A stretch of DNA of 64,000 nt, from NCBI RefSeq assembly GCF_029946505.1, contig NZ_JARZHG010000003.1, forward strand, positions 1 to 64,000. The letters are read 5' to 3'. Under the pieces are notes generated by a model. That model had not been told where the DNA came from. It saw only the letters and a program-made list of their open reading frames with translations, and made no database searches. Below, piece by piece: positions 26,352 to 34,920 of the stretch. Within the stretch, counting starts at the first letter, position 1; every line of letters starts with the position of its first letter. Source of the DNA: Polyangium sp. y55x31 (GTDB lineage Bacteria > Myxococcota_A > Polyangia > Polyangiales > Polyangiaceae). Both the position numbers and the translations under genes were made by a program.

Positions 26352-26990
26352 TCATTTTTCGGCGACGTCGTCGGGCTCGCTCAGGCACGCGCGGAGCTCG
26401 AGCTTCGCGCGGTGGAGCAGGACCGCGACATGGCCGGGGGTGATTCCGAGCAAAGCCGCGACATCCTCCCCCGGGCGGCCCTCGAGGAGGCGGAGCGTGA
26501 CGACGCGCTGCTGGACTTCCGCGAGCTTCTCGATGCAACCGAACGCAGCGACGTGCGCCTCGGCCTCGAGGATGAGGTCCTCGACCGTCGGCGCGCTCTC
26601 GGCGAGCCCGGCCAGCTCTTCATCTCCGAGGTGGACGCGCGACAGGTGATGCTTGCGACGGCGATTTCGCGCCTCATTCCTGACGATCACGGCAAGGAGC
26701 CTGCGGCTCTCCTCGAAGTCGTCACTCAGCTTGCGCGCGTGCGTGACGCGCAAGAACGTGATGAACGCAGCTTGCGCGGCGTCGAGCGCATCGGTCCCCG
26801 TGAGGCCCTCCCTCCGCGCAATGCCGACGAGCTCACCCCGATGCTCACGCACCAACCGCGTGATCCAGCTGATGAACCCATACTCACGCGGCGCAGTTCG
26901 CTCGGTCACGACGCACTCGTGTAGCACGCCGCAGGCGAGGGGCACGGCGGAAGGCCGCGGCGTCGTTCCTCCGCGGGTAGACCGTCTCAC
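26352..26990 (-). CDS. ECF-like RNA polymerase sigma factor
   Basis: A 212-residue protein (fewer if a downstream GTG at 26909 is the true start; no start has a clear ribosome binding site). Region 2 is represented by FISWITRLVREHRGELVGIARREG ... ALDAAQAAFITFLR and LLAVIVRNEARNRRRKHHLS. Region 4, the -35-binding HTH, is RVVTLRLLEGRPGEDVAALLGITPGHVAVLLHRAKLELRAC (about 165-203). No anti-sigma gene is adjacent. The DUF417 gene follows at 94 bp on the same strand and could be a target. Confidence 0.8.
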   Translation of the reverse strand: MRRSTRGGTTPRPSAVPLACGVLHECVVTERTAPREYGFISWITRLVREHRGELVGIARREGLTGTDALDAAQAAFITFLRVTHARKLSDDFEESRRLLAVIVRNEARNRRRKHHLSRVHLGDEELAGLAESAPTVEDLILEAEAHVAAFGCIEKLAEVQQRVVTLRLLEGRPGEDVAALLGITPGHVAVLLHRAKLELRACLSEPDDVAEK

Positions 26991-27011
26991 CGTTGCGCGT
27001 TCGTGATTCTC

Positions 27012-27425
27012 TCAGCGGAGAAATAGGCTGTACGTGAGCACGCCGAGGACGAAGCCGGTGAATACCGTGTACTTCGGGTTGCGGTCGACGAAGGCGAAAT
27101 ACACCATCGACGCGAGCACGCGCGCGTAGGGGGTCAGGAGCATGATCGTGATCCCGAGGTCGATCATCAGGGAGGGCCGAAGCTCGCCCGCGGCGAGCGC
27201 CCGCACGCTCTCCAAGATGAACTGGTAGAGGTTGACCCCCGCGACGGTACGCTCGAACTCCCCGTGTTCGGGCGCGATCGCCTGCCACACCAGGCCGGCG
27301 ATCGTCATTGCGAGGCTCGCGAGGACGCCGAGCAGCAAGACCTTCCCGAGCAGGGCTTCCATGTCGAAGGGCGCCCTGGGATCATGAGGCGCCCCATCGG
27401 CAGAACGCGTGGGCGTCGACTTCAC
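27012..27425 (-). CDS. DUF1634 membrane protein
   Basis: A 137-residue protein with three transmembrane helices (VLLLGVLASLAMTIAGLVWQ; LMIDLGITIMLLTPYARVLASMVYF; TVFTGFVLGVLTYSLFL), the DUF1634 pattern (GVNLYQFI, LLTPYARV). Members regularly stand next to TauE/SafE permeases. Here the GTG start at 27425 overlaps the permease stop as GTGA, so it is probably translationally coupled and works as a partner of that transporter. Confidence 0.85.
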   Translation of the reverse strand: MKSTPTRSADGAPHDPRAPFDMEALLGKVLLLGVLASLAMTIAGLVWQAIAPEHGEFERTVAGVNLYQFILESVRALAAGELRPSLMIDLGITIMLLTPYARVLASMVYFAFVDRNPKYTVFTGFVLGVLTYSLFLR

Positions 27426-28252
27426 GGCGAGAGGACTCCGCGCACGAGCATCTCGATCCCCAGCACCCCGAGAACGACGAGGAACAGGCGCCGCACCGCC
27501 TCGTTGGACAAGCGCACGAGGACGCGCGTCCCGAGGAAGGCGCCGAGGACGATGCCGAGGATGACGGGCGCCGTGAGGCCTGGATCGATCAGCCCGGCCG
27601 CCAGGTACACGCTCGTGCCGGCGAGCGCGGTGACGCCGATGATGAGGTTGCTCGTCGTGGTCGAGACCTTGGGCGGCAGGCCCATCACGAGATCGTGGAT
27701 CAGGACCTTGAGCGCCCCGGCGCCGATGCCGAGCAGGCCGGCGATCAGGCCGGCGACGAACATCAGCGGTCCTCCCAACCACGCCCGCGTGGCGCGATAA
27801 TGGATCTCCTCTCCGATCGCTGGATCGTGGTAGCTGCCCGAGAGCTCGAGCCAGCGGGAGAGCGCGTCCTGATGGGCGACGGGTCGCCACACCTCACGGT
27901 GCCGCACGAACATGCTCACCCAGGAAGCCAGGAGGACGACCCCGAACGCGATGAGGAGATACCGCTGGCCGGAGACCAGGGTGATTGCCGCTCCCGCCAG
28001 CGCGCCCAGGATGGTGAACATCTCCAGGAACATGCCGACCTTCAGGTTCGTGATGCGGTCGCGCACGTAGGCCGAGGCCGAGCCGCTCGAGGTGGCGATC
28101 ACCGACACGATGCTGAGCGCGATGGCGTGCTTGATGTCCAGGCCGAGGAACGTCAGCGTCGGGACCAGGACGACGCCGCCGCCCATGCCGCTCATGGCCC
28201 CGACGAAGCCCGCGACCACCGAGACGGCGAAGAGCGTCGCAGGCGACGTCAT
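27422..28252 (-). CDS. TauE/SafE-family anion permease
   Basis: A 276-residue polytopic protein with about eight transmembrane helices. N-terminal FAVSVVAGFVGAMSGMGGGVVLVPTLTFLGLDIKHAIALSIVSVIATS is the classic TauE/SafE repeat (G-x-G-G-G-x-x-x-V-P), and the second repeat is FVAGLIAGLLGIGAGALKVL. Members export sulfite, sulfoacetate or similar organosulfur anions. ATG 28252 gives the correct N-terminus; the open frame runs further up but without membrane character. The DUF1634 gene is coupled by a GTGA overlap. Confidence 0.9.
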   Translation of the reverse strand: MTSPATLFAVSVVAGFVGAMSGMGGGVVLVPTLTFLGLDIKHAIALSIVSVIATSSGSASAYVRDRITNLKVGMFLEMFTILGALAGAAITLVSGQRYLLIAFGVVLLASWVSMFVRHREVWRPVAHQDALSRWLELSGSYHDPAIGEEIHYRATRAWLGGPLMFVAGLIAGLLGIGAGALKVLIHDLVMGLPPKVSTTTSNLIIGVTALAGTSVYLAAGLIDPGLTAPVILGIVLGAFLGTRVLVRLSNEAVRRLFLVVLGVLGIEMLVRGVLSP

Positions 28253-28459
28253 GGGCGCCTCTCGATCAGCACGGGCCAGGAGGGCGCCGGCCGAGCCGGG
28301 CCGTGCCCGCGCGCCTGAGGACTGCGCGCAACGCTCACGCCCGCATGGCCGCGCACAGCACGTGCCAGCGACGAGGATCTGCCGGCGGGCCGTCTCGAGC
28401 GGTCCCGTCCGCGCAGGCACTTCGGGCGCAGGACAAACCCGCCCCGCGCCAGGAAAACC

Positions 28460-29080
28460 TCAGCGCTGGCGACGTCGGAATGACGCCAGGCGTACCATCA
28501 CGAGGCCCCACACGGGCGCGCTCCCCGCCGAACCGCATCCGCCGCCGCTGTCCTCCTCGCCTTCACCCTCTGGAACGGGCGAACCCTTGCCCACCGTCAC
28601 GGTCATTTTGGTGGCCGCAGCCTTGTCCCCCTCGGGGACGAGGTCCGCATTGGAGGAATTGCCGGCCCCGAAGAGCGTGAGCGTCACGTCGGCCGCGGGC
28701 GCGACGAGCGAGAAGTCGAAGCGCAGCTCCTCGGCGTCGAAGGGCTGCGGGGCCGAATGCGTCAATTCGGCCCCGACCTTCTTCATGCCGCTGCTGCCGG
28801 TTTCGAGGCTGGCTTCCGCGCCGTCCACGGCGATGTCGAGCCCTCCCGTCTTTGCGGCGCCCCCCCGGATGACGAAGCTGTATTGGCCCGTGGCCCCCGG
28901 CTCCAGGGTCGTGGGGCCCTCGAACTCCACGGTCGCAAGCGCTCCACCCTTGTGACACGTGACGCACGTCGCCCCATTCTTGCCGGACTGGCCAGCGATG
29001 CCCGTGCTGGTGGCGAGAGCAGGAGACGACCACAACGCAGAAACGGCGACCAAACCTGCGACACGGAACAGACGATGCAT
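28460..29080 (-). CDS. Choice-of-anchor V protein with MYXO-CTERM-like tail
   Basis: A 206-residue exported protein: signal peptide (FRVAGLVAVSALWSSPALAT), then a CxxCH motif in NGATCVTCHKGG with the surrounding pattern of choice-of-anchor V proteins, a beta-sandwich middle, and a C-terminus with Glu/Gly linker, GGGCGS, a hydrophobic span (APVWGLVMVRL) and RRRQR. The last part resembles the MYXO-CTERM sorting signal, whose conserved Cys is used for surface anchoring in myxobacteria. The CxxCH could bind haem c. GGAGGTTCC precedes ATG 29080. Confidence 0.85.
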   Translation of the reverse strand: MHRLFRVAGLVAVSALWSSPALATSTGIAGQSGKNGATCVTCHKGGALATVEFEGPTTLEPGATGQYSFVIRGGAAKTGGLDIAVDGAEASLETGSSGMKKVGAELTHSAPQPFDAEELRFDFSLVAPAADVTLTLFGAGNSSNADLVPEGDKAAATKMTVTVGKGSPVPEGEGEEDSGGGCGSAGSAPVWGLVMVRLASFRRRQR

Positions 29081-29124
29081 GGAACCTCCCAGGAGGAGTG
29101 AGGCACGGTGCGATGGCCGCCGCG

Positions 29125-30339
29125 CTAGCGAAGCTGGAGGAAGGAGAACGAGAGTCCCTGCGTGGTCACCGTGGGCTTGCCATTGTCCTCCAGCATTCGC
29201 AGGGTGGTGGAGGCGGCGCCCGCGCCGAATTCGGTGTAGAGGGTGTGGTTCTGCGACTCGAAGAGAAAGACGCTGCCCGAGGTCGCCGGGAAGCTGTCCT
29301 TCCGCGTCGCGGTCAGCGTGTCGAGCGACAGCTCCCACCACTGCCAGCCCGTCCCGCTCGCGATGGTGCGGGGATGGGTGCCTTCGAGGACCGGGGCGAT
29401 GGTCTCGTCGAGCACGCGCACGTACGCCGTCCCCGGAGGGCCTGGAACGAGCGTGCCCGCGGTGCCACCACCCACGAGCTCCTCGAGCGTCCGGTGGAAG
29501 CCGGGATCAAAGGCGTGTGTCTGGGGATCGAACCTGAGCAGGCACGGCGCAGGCGCGTCCTCGCCGACCACGCGGCGCACCGCCGCGCCATACGCCTCCG
29601 TCGCGATGTACACCTTGCCGTCGGCGCCGACGGCGGCGTCATGCGTGTATCCGCACCGGTCGTCCGTCGCGATGGTGGCCACATCGGTCGCCGTATCGAT
29701 GGCCACCACGCCCGCCTTGGGGGTGATGCCGACGCCCGAGACGGGACGCCAACCCACGGGCATGAGGACCTGATCTTCGAGGCGAATGGCCGCGCCCGAG
29801 AAGGCCAGGACCGTATCCGGGATGACCAGCTCGTCGAGCGGGATGTGGCCCGTGACCGTCATCTCCTCGGGGTTCCAGATGACGACCTGAGCGGTGGCCC
29901 CATCGAAGAAGTAGGCCTTGGTCTCGGAGACGAACTGGAAGTTGGCCTGGTACTCGCCGAGGGACGTCACCCCCAGGCCGTCGAAGCTCACGGTGCCCGT
30001 CGGCTCGAGCTTCCCCGAGCCGCTCAGCGTGTAGCGGGTCACCGTCGCGCTCACGTCGCTCACGACATGGAGCGAGCCGGACTTGGGGATGCCCACGCCG
30101 AGTGCTCGGCCGGACACCTGGATGGCGTTGTCGAGGGAGAGCGACGCCGTCTGCTCCGCCTGGTTTGTCACGATGACGTAGCTGTCCACCGGATCGCCGG
30201 CGAGGAGCTGCGTGGTGATGGCGTAGAGCGGCCCGTTGTCGTCGCCGTTTTGCTCGTCCGAGCCGGAACAGCCGGTGAACAGGGCCAGGGCGATGCCGGC
30301 GGCAAGTTGCAAGGAAGTTAGGGGGACCACGTTCTTCAT
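29125..30339 (-). CDS. Iron-regulated lipoprotein, beta-propeller-like
   Basis: A 404-residue lipoprotein (lipobox FTGC, Cys24) from ATG 30339. The mature part is built of repeated beta-strand blades (SYVIVTNQAEQTASLSLDN, SGSLHVVSDVSATVTRYTLS, KAYFFDGATAQVVIWNPEEM, GVVAIDTATDVATIATDD, KVYIATEAYG), consistent with a propeller of about seven blades. Immediately upstream is a clear Fur-box-like sequence, so expression should rise on iron starvation. A role in siderophore or haem handling at the outer surface fits, but no ligand residues can be named. Confidence 0.8.
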   Translation of the reverse strand: MKNVVPLTSLQLAAGIALALFTGCSGSDEQNGDDNGPLYAITTQLLAGDPVDSYVIVTNQAEQTASLSLDNAIQVSGRALGVGIPKSGSLHVVSDVSATVTRYTLSGSGKLEPTGTVSFDGLGVTSLGEYQANFQFVSETKAYFFDGATAQVVIWNPEEMTVTGHIPLDELVIPDTVLAFSGAAIRLEDQVLMPVGWRPVSGVGITPKAGVVAIDTATDVATIATDDRCGYTHDAAVGADGKVYIATEAYGAAVRRVVGEDAPAPCLLRFDPQTHAFDPGFHRTLEELVGGGTAGTLVPGPPGTAYVRVLDETIAPVLEGTHPRTIASGTGWQWWELSLDTLTATRKDSFPATSGSVFLFESQNHTLYTEFGAGAASTTLRMLEDNGKPTVTTQGLSFSFLQLR

Positions 30340-30368
30340 CGGGGGGACCTCTCTGCCTAAATGAAAGC

Positions 30369-30391
30369 AATTTTCATTATCATTTTCAATA
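30369..30391. promoter_or_regulatory. Fur box (candidate)
   Basis: Read on the minus strand this contains TGAAAATGATAATGAAAATT, close to the Fur consensus GATAATGATAATCATTATC, and it is the most AT-rich spot for kilobases. It lies about 30 bp upstream of the ATG of the lipoprotein gene at 30339, where bound Fur would block transcription. It also lies upstream of the divergent gene at 30488 and could serve both. Confidence 0.75.
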
Positions 30392-30487
30392 CTAGAAGGT
30401 TCGTACGTCATGTCAAGCAGCTCGCCATCGGGGGAGGGGAGGCGCGCTTTTCGCCGTGGTGTTCGGGTATGCTACGGGAAGAACGTA

Positions 30488-31240
30488 ATGCTCCGCTCCC
30501 GCGCCCTGATCGTCAGCACAGGCTTGCTGCTAGGGGCCTGCCACGCGCCCGATCGGCGCGCCGACACGCACACCACCGATTCCGCGGCGACCGCTCGACC
30601 AGCCGCGCAGGCCGATTCAGCGCCTCCCACGCCCGGCGCGGCCGACGCGGGAGCGCCGCCCGCTGTCGAGCGCGCCTGCAAGCGCGACGACGACTGCGCC
30701 GTGGCGCGGGTGGACGCGGCGGGCGCGTACGCGTGCTGCCCGGCTTGCGGGACGACGCCTGGCACGCGCGGCTGGCACGCGGATCTGCAGCGGTACTGCG
30801 CGGCCCACCCGCCTCCGACGTGCCCGCCGCTCGCGTGCCCGGAGGGGCCCACGCGCGCCGTCTGCCGCGACGGCCTCTGCGAGGCGACGGCGACGGGCCC
30901 GGACGGACAGCCCATACGTGTACCGGTCGAGCAGCAATGCCTACCCGCAATGCTCTGCGACGCGTGGGCCGGCTGCGCCCTCGTGACCGGGAACGCGCAG
31001 GACGGGTGGTTCGTCGCGGAGGGCGAGCAGGTTCCGCGCGGCGAGCTGGCCACGGTGAAAAACGTGTGCACCGTCGGTGATCGCTGCGAGGCGGCGCGGG
31101 TCCTGCCGCCGGGCGTCGTCTGCCCGCCCTGGAGCGTGCCGCCGCGCATCGAAGCGCCGCCCTACACGTGCGCCCTGGAAGGCGGGAGATGCCGTTCCCG
31201 CCCGTCGCCCCCTCGCCCCGGCGCCCACGCCCCCCAGTGA
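30488..31240 (+). CDS. Cys-rich lipoprotein, unknown function
   Basis: A 250-residue protein from ATG 30488 with lipobox LLGAC (Cys18). After an Ala/Pro/Asp/Thr-rich linker (20-65) comes a Cys-rich domain with repeated C-x(n)-C units (ERACKRDDDCAVARVDAAGAYACCPACG, CPPLACPEG, CRDGLCEAT, MLCDAWAGCALV, CTVGDRCEAARV) and a Pro-rich C-terminus. No catalytic motif. It is divergent from the Fur-controlled lipoprotein and shares its 148-bp upstream region, so it may respond to iron as well. Confidence 0.7.
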   Translation: MLRSRALIVSTGLLLGACHAPDRRADTHTTDSAATARPAAQADSAPPTPGAADAGAPPAVERACKRDDDCAVARVDAAGAYACCPACGTTPGTRGWHADLQRYCAAHPPPTCPPLACPEGPTRAVCRDGLCEATATGPDGQPIRVPVEQQCLPAMLCDAWAGCALVTGNAQDGWFVAEGEQVPRGELATVKNVCTVGDRCEAARVLPPGVVCPPWSVPPRIEAPPYTCALEGGRCRSRPSPPRPGAHAPQ

Positions 31241-31263
31241 CCTTCGCCCGAGCGCGCGGCCGC

Positions 31264-32412
31264 TCAATCCATCAACGCGCTCACGTCGTCGAGCGGGTCG
31301 ATGCGAACGCCGCGCGCTTCGAGCGCGGCCCGCAGCTCTCCCGCGGTCTGCTGGTAGAACGCCTCGGTCGCCGCGTCGAGCCGGCCGGCCGCTTCGTACA
31401 GGTGGCGCACGCGATGGCCGTCGTACATCCGGTCGATTCGCACGGCGCGCACCAGCGGCGCGAGGCGCGCGGCGAGCCGCTCGGGGTCCATCGGCAGCAC
31501 CGGCTGTACCACGGCGACCGTGACGCACCCCGCGCGATGGCACGCTTCCAGCGCCGCGAACCGTTCTTCGATGGGGTCCCCGCCAGGCTCGAAATGCTGC
31601 CGGACCGTGTCGTCGTCGGTCGGGATCGAGAGGCCCACGAGCACCCGACGAAAGCGCCCGAGCAGCGGGGCGTCTTCCTGGATGCGCGCGGCGCGCGTGA
31701 GCACCCCGGGCGTGAAGCCCGTATCGACCAGCGCCTCGAGACAGCGTCTCGTGATGCGGTACTTCTTCTCCAGCGGCTGGTAGGGATCCGTCACGATCGG
31801 GCTCATGCGAACCAGCCCCGGCGGCAGCATCGCGACCTCGCGCGCGAGCACCTCGGGCAGGTTGATCTTGACGTCGACATAACGCCCCCACGGCAGCCGC
31901 GCGCGGCCTTCGAGCTCGCGCGACAGGTCGGCGCGATCGGCGACGTAGCAGAACTCGCAGCCGATCATGCAGCCGACGTACGGGTTGAGGTAGTAATGGC
32001 CCGGCCCCTGCTGCACCAGCGCGCGCTCGACGCGCACCTCGCGCACCTCGCTCCCGCGCTCCGGCGCCGGACGTGGAAGGACGGGCAACGCGCCTTCACG
32101 CCGGCGCACCAGCTCGACGAGCTGCCCGACCGCGCGATGTGCCAACGCGCTCAGCGGCTTGTCGGGCTCGAACTGGTGCCGTGCGCATACGTTGAAGCGC
32201 GACGTCCGCGCGTAGCAGTCGCGCGTGTCGTCGCGGTTCTCGAACTCCACCAGCACCCACTCGTCGCCGCGGGCGAGCACGACGCAGACGCCCTGCTCGA
32301 CGTCCCATCCAGCCAGGCGAAAGCCGCCGGGCACGGGGCGGGCATGTAGCAGCGGCGCGAGCAACTCGCCGACGATCTGGTCGAGCCTGCGAAGGGGAGG
32401 GCCATCGCTCAC
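31264..32412 (-). CDS. Radical SAM protein, spore-photoproduct-lyase-like
   Basis: A 382-residue enzyme with the radical SAM cluster motif C148-x3-C152-x2-C155 in NPYVGCMIGCEFCYV, followed by the typical SPL-like segments INLPEVLAREV, MSPIVTDPYQPLEKKYRITR and GLSIPTDDDTVRQHFEPG. The N-terminal 110 residues form an extra domain. SPL itself repairs UV-made spore photoproduct, but the wider family includes uncharacterised enzymes and this organism type need not make that lesion, so only the family call is firm. It converges on the lipoprotein at 31240 (23 bp) and is 70 bp from the DUF5989 gene. Confidence 0.82.
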   Translation of the reverse strand: MSDGPPLRRLDQIVGELLAPLLHARPVPGGFRLAGWDVEQGVCVVLARGDEWVLVEFENRDDTRDCYARTSRFNVCARHQFEPDKPLSALAHRAVGQLVELVRRREGALPVLPRPAPERGSEVREVRVERALVQQGPGHYYLNPYVGCMIGCEFCYVADRADLSRELEGRARLPWGRYVDVKINLPEVLAREVAMLPPGLVRMSPIVTDPYQPLEKKYRITRRCLEALVDTGFTPGVLTRAARIQEDAPLLGRFRRVLVGLSIPTDDDTVRQHFEPGGDPIEERFAALEACHRAGCVTVAVVQPVLPMDPERLAARLAPLVRAVRIDRMYDGHRVRHLYEAAGRLDAATEAFYQQTAGELRAALEARGVRIDPLDDVSALMD

Positions 32413-32482
32413 CCGCGGAATGCTAGCGGCGCCGGCCGCGGTTCTGCAATCGCGCCCCGCGGAAAAGCAGAGGGCGAGCGGT

Positions 32483-32713
32483 TCAGAAGAGCGTGTAGAT
32501 GAGCGGCGAGAGCACCGTGCCCGAGAGCGCGAGCACGAGCCCGAGGATCAGGAGGATCACGAGCACGGGGGAAAGCCAGAGCTTGCGGGTCTCGCGCAGG
32601 TAGGCGAGGGCGTCTCGCAGCGTGGACTGGCGTGTCGTCCGCGCGGCCTCCTCGAACGAGGGCGGCGCGTGGACGGGTTCGTCCTTGTTTTCCGGCGGAG
32701 AGGTCTCGGGCAT
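32483..32713 (-). CDS. DUF5989 small membrane protein
   Basis: A 76-residue protein: polar N-terminus rich in Pro/Glu, then ALAYLRETRKLWLSPV and one hydrophobic helix (VILLILGLVLALSGTVLSPLIYTLF) with the LSPLIYTLF ending diagnostic of DUF5989. This family is regularly encoded beside SxtJ and carbamoyltransferase genes. It starts 2 bp after the carbamoyltransferase stop, so it is in the same operon. Function unknown. Confidence 0.88.
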   Translation of the reverse strand: MPETSPPENKDEPVHAPPSFEEAARTTRQSTLRDALAYLRETRKLWLSPVLVILLILGLVLALSGTVLSPLIYTLF

Positions 32714-32715
32714 GA

Positions 32716-34920
32716 TCAGTACAACCTCAGGTAACGCCGCAGATCGCGGTGCGTGCTCTTGTCGGAGAGGTACGACTCGGCGTTCCGGTCGAAGCGGAGG
32801 CCGAGCGGATCGCGGCCGAGGAGGGAGCGTACGAGGGAGATCGGCGCGAAGATCACGAGGTAGACGGCGCCGAGCACGATCGGACCGACCACGACGCCGA
32901 GCAGCGCGCCGAGCGCCATCCACGCGCGGTACATCGCGCGGCCGAGCCCGGGGACGAAGGCGCACGCGAAAAGCGCCGCGCCCGCGAGAGCGCCCGCCGC
33001 GAGGTCCTTGCGGTCGCCGGAGCCTCGCCAGGCCACACCGCCGGAGACCATCGCGAGGACGAGGAGCAAGAGCCCGAATTGCATCAACGTCCGTCGCGAA
33101 GGATGGGCGTCCTCGGGGCGGAGGATGTGATCGAGGATGGGCGAGGCCCGCTTCGCCGGGGGGCCCGACGCAGCGAGCGCCGCCATCGCGTCGGGGGGCT
33201 GCTCGTCGCGCAGCAGCAAGAAGTGCTCGATCACGAGGCCGTCGAGGTCTGTCCGCGCGAAGCAGCGCAGCGCGTCCTCCGGCGAACACACGATCGGCTC
33301 GCCGCGAACGTTGAACGAGGTGTTGAGCAGCACGGGGCAACCCGTGCGCGCGCGAAAGGCCTGGATCAGGCGGTAATAAAGGCCGTGGCGCGCCTCGTCC
33401 ACGGTCTGGATGCGCGCTGAGCCGTCGACGTGGGTGACGGCCGGCAGGGCCGTCGCTGCCTGCTCTCGCACCGGCACCACGTGCGTCATGTACGGCAGCT
33501 CTTCCCCCGGCGCGACGTCGAAGAACTGGTGCGCGTCCTCGGAGAGCACCGAGGGCGCGAAAGGACGGAACCCCTCCCGGAACTTGATCTTCCGGTTGAT
33601 CGTGTCCTTCATGCCAGCGACACGCGGGTCGGCCAGGATGGAGCGGCTGCCGAGCGCGCGGGGGCCGAACTCCATCCTCCCCTGGAAGAAGCCCATGACG
33701 CGCCCCTCGTCGAGCGCCTCGGCCACGCGCCTGCCGAGCGCCTCCTCGTCGAGCTCGTGCGCGCAGAGCCCACGCCCCGCGAGCGCTTTGCGGATCGAGG
33801 CCGTGTCGTGGGCCGGGCCGAGCAGCGAGGCGCGTTGCGCGTCCCCTGCGCGCGCCTCGCGAGGTTTGTCGAGGAGGTGGTGCCACACGAAGAGCGCGAC
33901 GCCCGCGGCGCTCCCAGCGTCGCCCGCGGCGGGCTGCACCCAGACCCGCTCGAAGGGGCCTTCTCGCTGGATGCGCCCCACGGCCACCGAGTTCAGCGCG
34001 CAGCCGCCGCCCAGGCAGAGATGCTTCGCGCCTGTTTTCCCGGCGACCGTACGTGCGAGGCGCAAGAGGATGTCCTCGGTGACGCGCTGGATCGAGGCGG
34101 CGACGTCCTTGTGAACCTGCTCGATCGGCGCGCCGGGCGCGCGGGCCGGGGCCCCGAAGAGCCGCTCGAACGCGGACGAGATCATGGTCGATCCGCCGAG
34201 CCAGTCGAAATAATGCATTTCGAGGCGAAACGACCCGTCGGGCTTGAGATCGATCATTCGCTCGCGGATGAGCGCCTCGTAGCGGGGCTCGCCATAAGGG
34301 GCGAGCCCCATCAACATGTATTCGCCCGTGTTCACCTCGAAGCCCGCCCACTGGGTGAAGGCGGAGTAGAGCAGCCCGAGGGAATGAGGGAAGCGGAGCT
34401 CGTGGGAGAGCTCGATCCGGTTTTTTCGGCCAAACCCGAGGGTCGTCGTGGACCACTCGCCCACGCCATCCACCGTGAGGATCGCGGCCTCCTCGAAGGG
34501 AGAGGGGAAAAACGCCGCGGCCGCGTGGGCCTCGTGGTGGTCGGTGAACACGAAGGCGCGCCGGTAGCGGCCGTCGAGGCCGCTTGCAAGCGCGCGGGGC
34601 AAGAACAGCTTGCGCCCGAGCCAGGTGGGCAAGCCGCGCCGGAACTGGGGAAAGGTGAACGGGGCGCACGAGAGGTGCGTTTCGAGGATCCGATCGAGCT
34701 TGAGGAGCGGCTTCTCGTAGAACGCCACGTAATCGAGGTCCTCGATCCCGATCCCTGCCTCGGCAAGGCAGGCGGAGACGGCCCTTCGGGGGAATGCGTC
34801 GTCGTTTTTCAGGCGGGAAAACCGCTCTTCCTGGGCCGCGGCGACGAGCTCGCCGTCGATCACGAGGGCCGCCGAGGCGTCGTGATAGAAGGCCGAAATG
34901 CCCAGGATCCGCGTGCTCAC
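32716..34920 (-). CDS. Carbamoyltransferase fused to an SxtJ-like membrane domain
   Basis: A 734-residue protein. N-terminal TobZ/NovN-type carbamoyltransferase: GISAFYHDASAAL (8-20), TDHHEAHAAAAFF with metal-binding His128/129/132, GVGEWSTTTLG, GGGCALN, and the YrdC-like C-terminal motif MEFGPRALGSRSILADP. These enzymes make a carbamoyl-adenylate and carbamoylate a hydroxyl group of a small molecule. Residues about 600-734 add two to three membrane helices (QFGLLLLVLAMVSGGVAW; AAGALAGAALFACAFVPG; ALLGVVVGPIVLGAVYLV) and LLGRDPLGLRFDRNAESYL, i.e. SxtJ, usually a separate gene. GTG 34920 overlaps the SGNH stop as GTGA. Confidence 0.9.
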   Translation of the reverse strand: MSTRILGISAFYHDASAALVIDGELVAAAQEERFSRLKNDDAFPRRAVSACLAEAGIGIEDLDYVAFYEKPLLKLDRILETHLSCAPFTFPQFRRGLPTWLGRKLFLPRALASGLDGRYRRAFVFTDHHEAHAAAAFFPSPFEEAAILTVDGVGEWSTTTLGFGRKNRIELSHELRFPHSLGLLYSAFTQWAGFEVNTGEYMLMGLAPYGEPRYEALIRERMIDLKPDGSFRLEMHYFDWLGGSTMISSAFERLFGAPARAPGAPIEQVHKDVAASIQRVTEDILLRLARTVAGKTGAKHLCLGGGCALNSVAVGRIQREGPFERVWVQPAAGDAGSAAGVALFVWHHLLDKPREARAGDAQRASLLGPAHDTASIRKALAGRGLCAHELDEEALGRRVAEALDEGRVMGFFQGRMEFGPRALGSRSILADPRVAGMKDTINRKIKFREGFRPFAPSVLSEDAHQFFDVAPGEELPYMTHVVPVREQAATALPAVTHVDGSARIQTVDEARHGLYYRLIQAFRARTGCPVLLNTSFNVRGEPIVCSPEDALRCFARTDLDGLVIEHFLLLRDEQPPDAMAALAASGPPAKRASPILDHILRPEDAHPSRRTLMQFGLLLLVLAMVSGGVAWRGSGDRKDLAAGALAGAALFACAFVPGLGRAMYRAWMALGALLGVVVGPIVLGAVYLVIFAPISLVRSLLGRDPLGLRFDRNAESYLSDKSTHRDLRRYLRLY

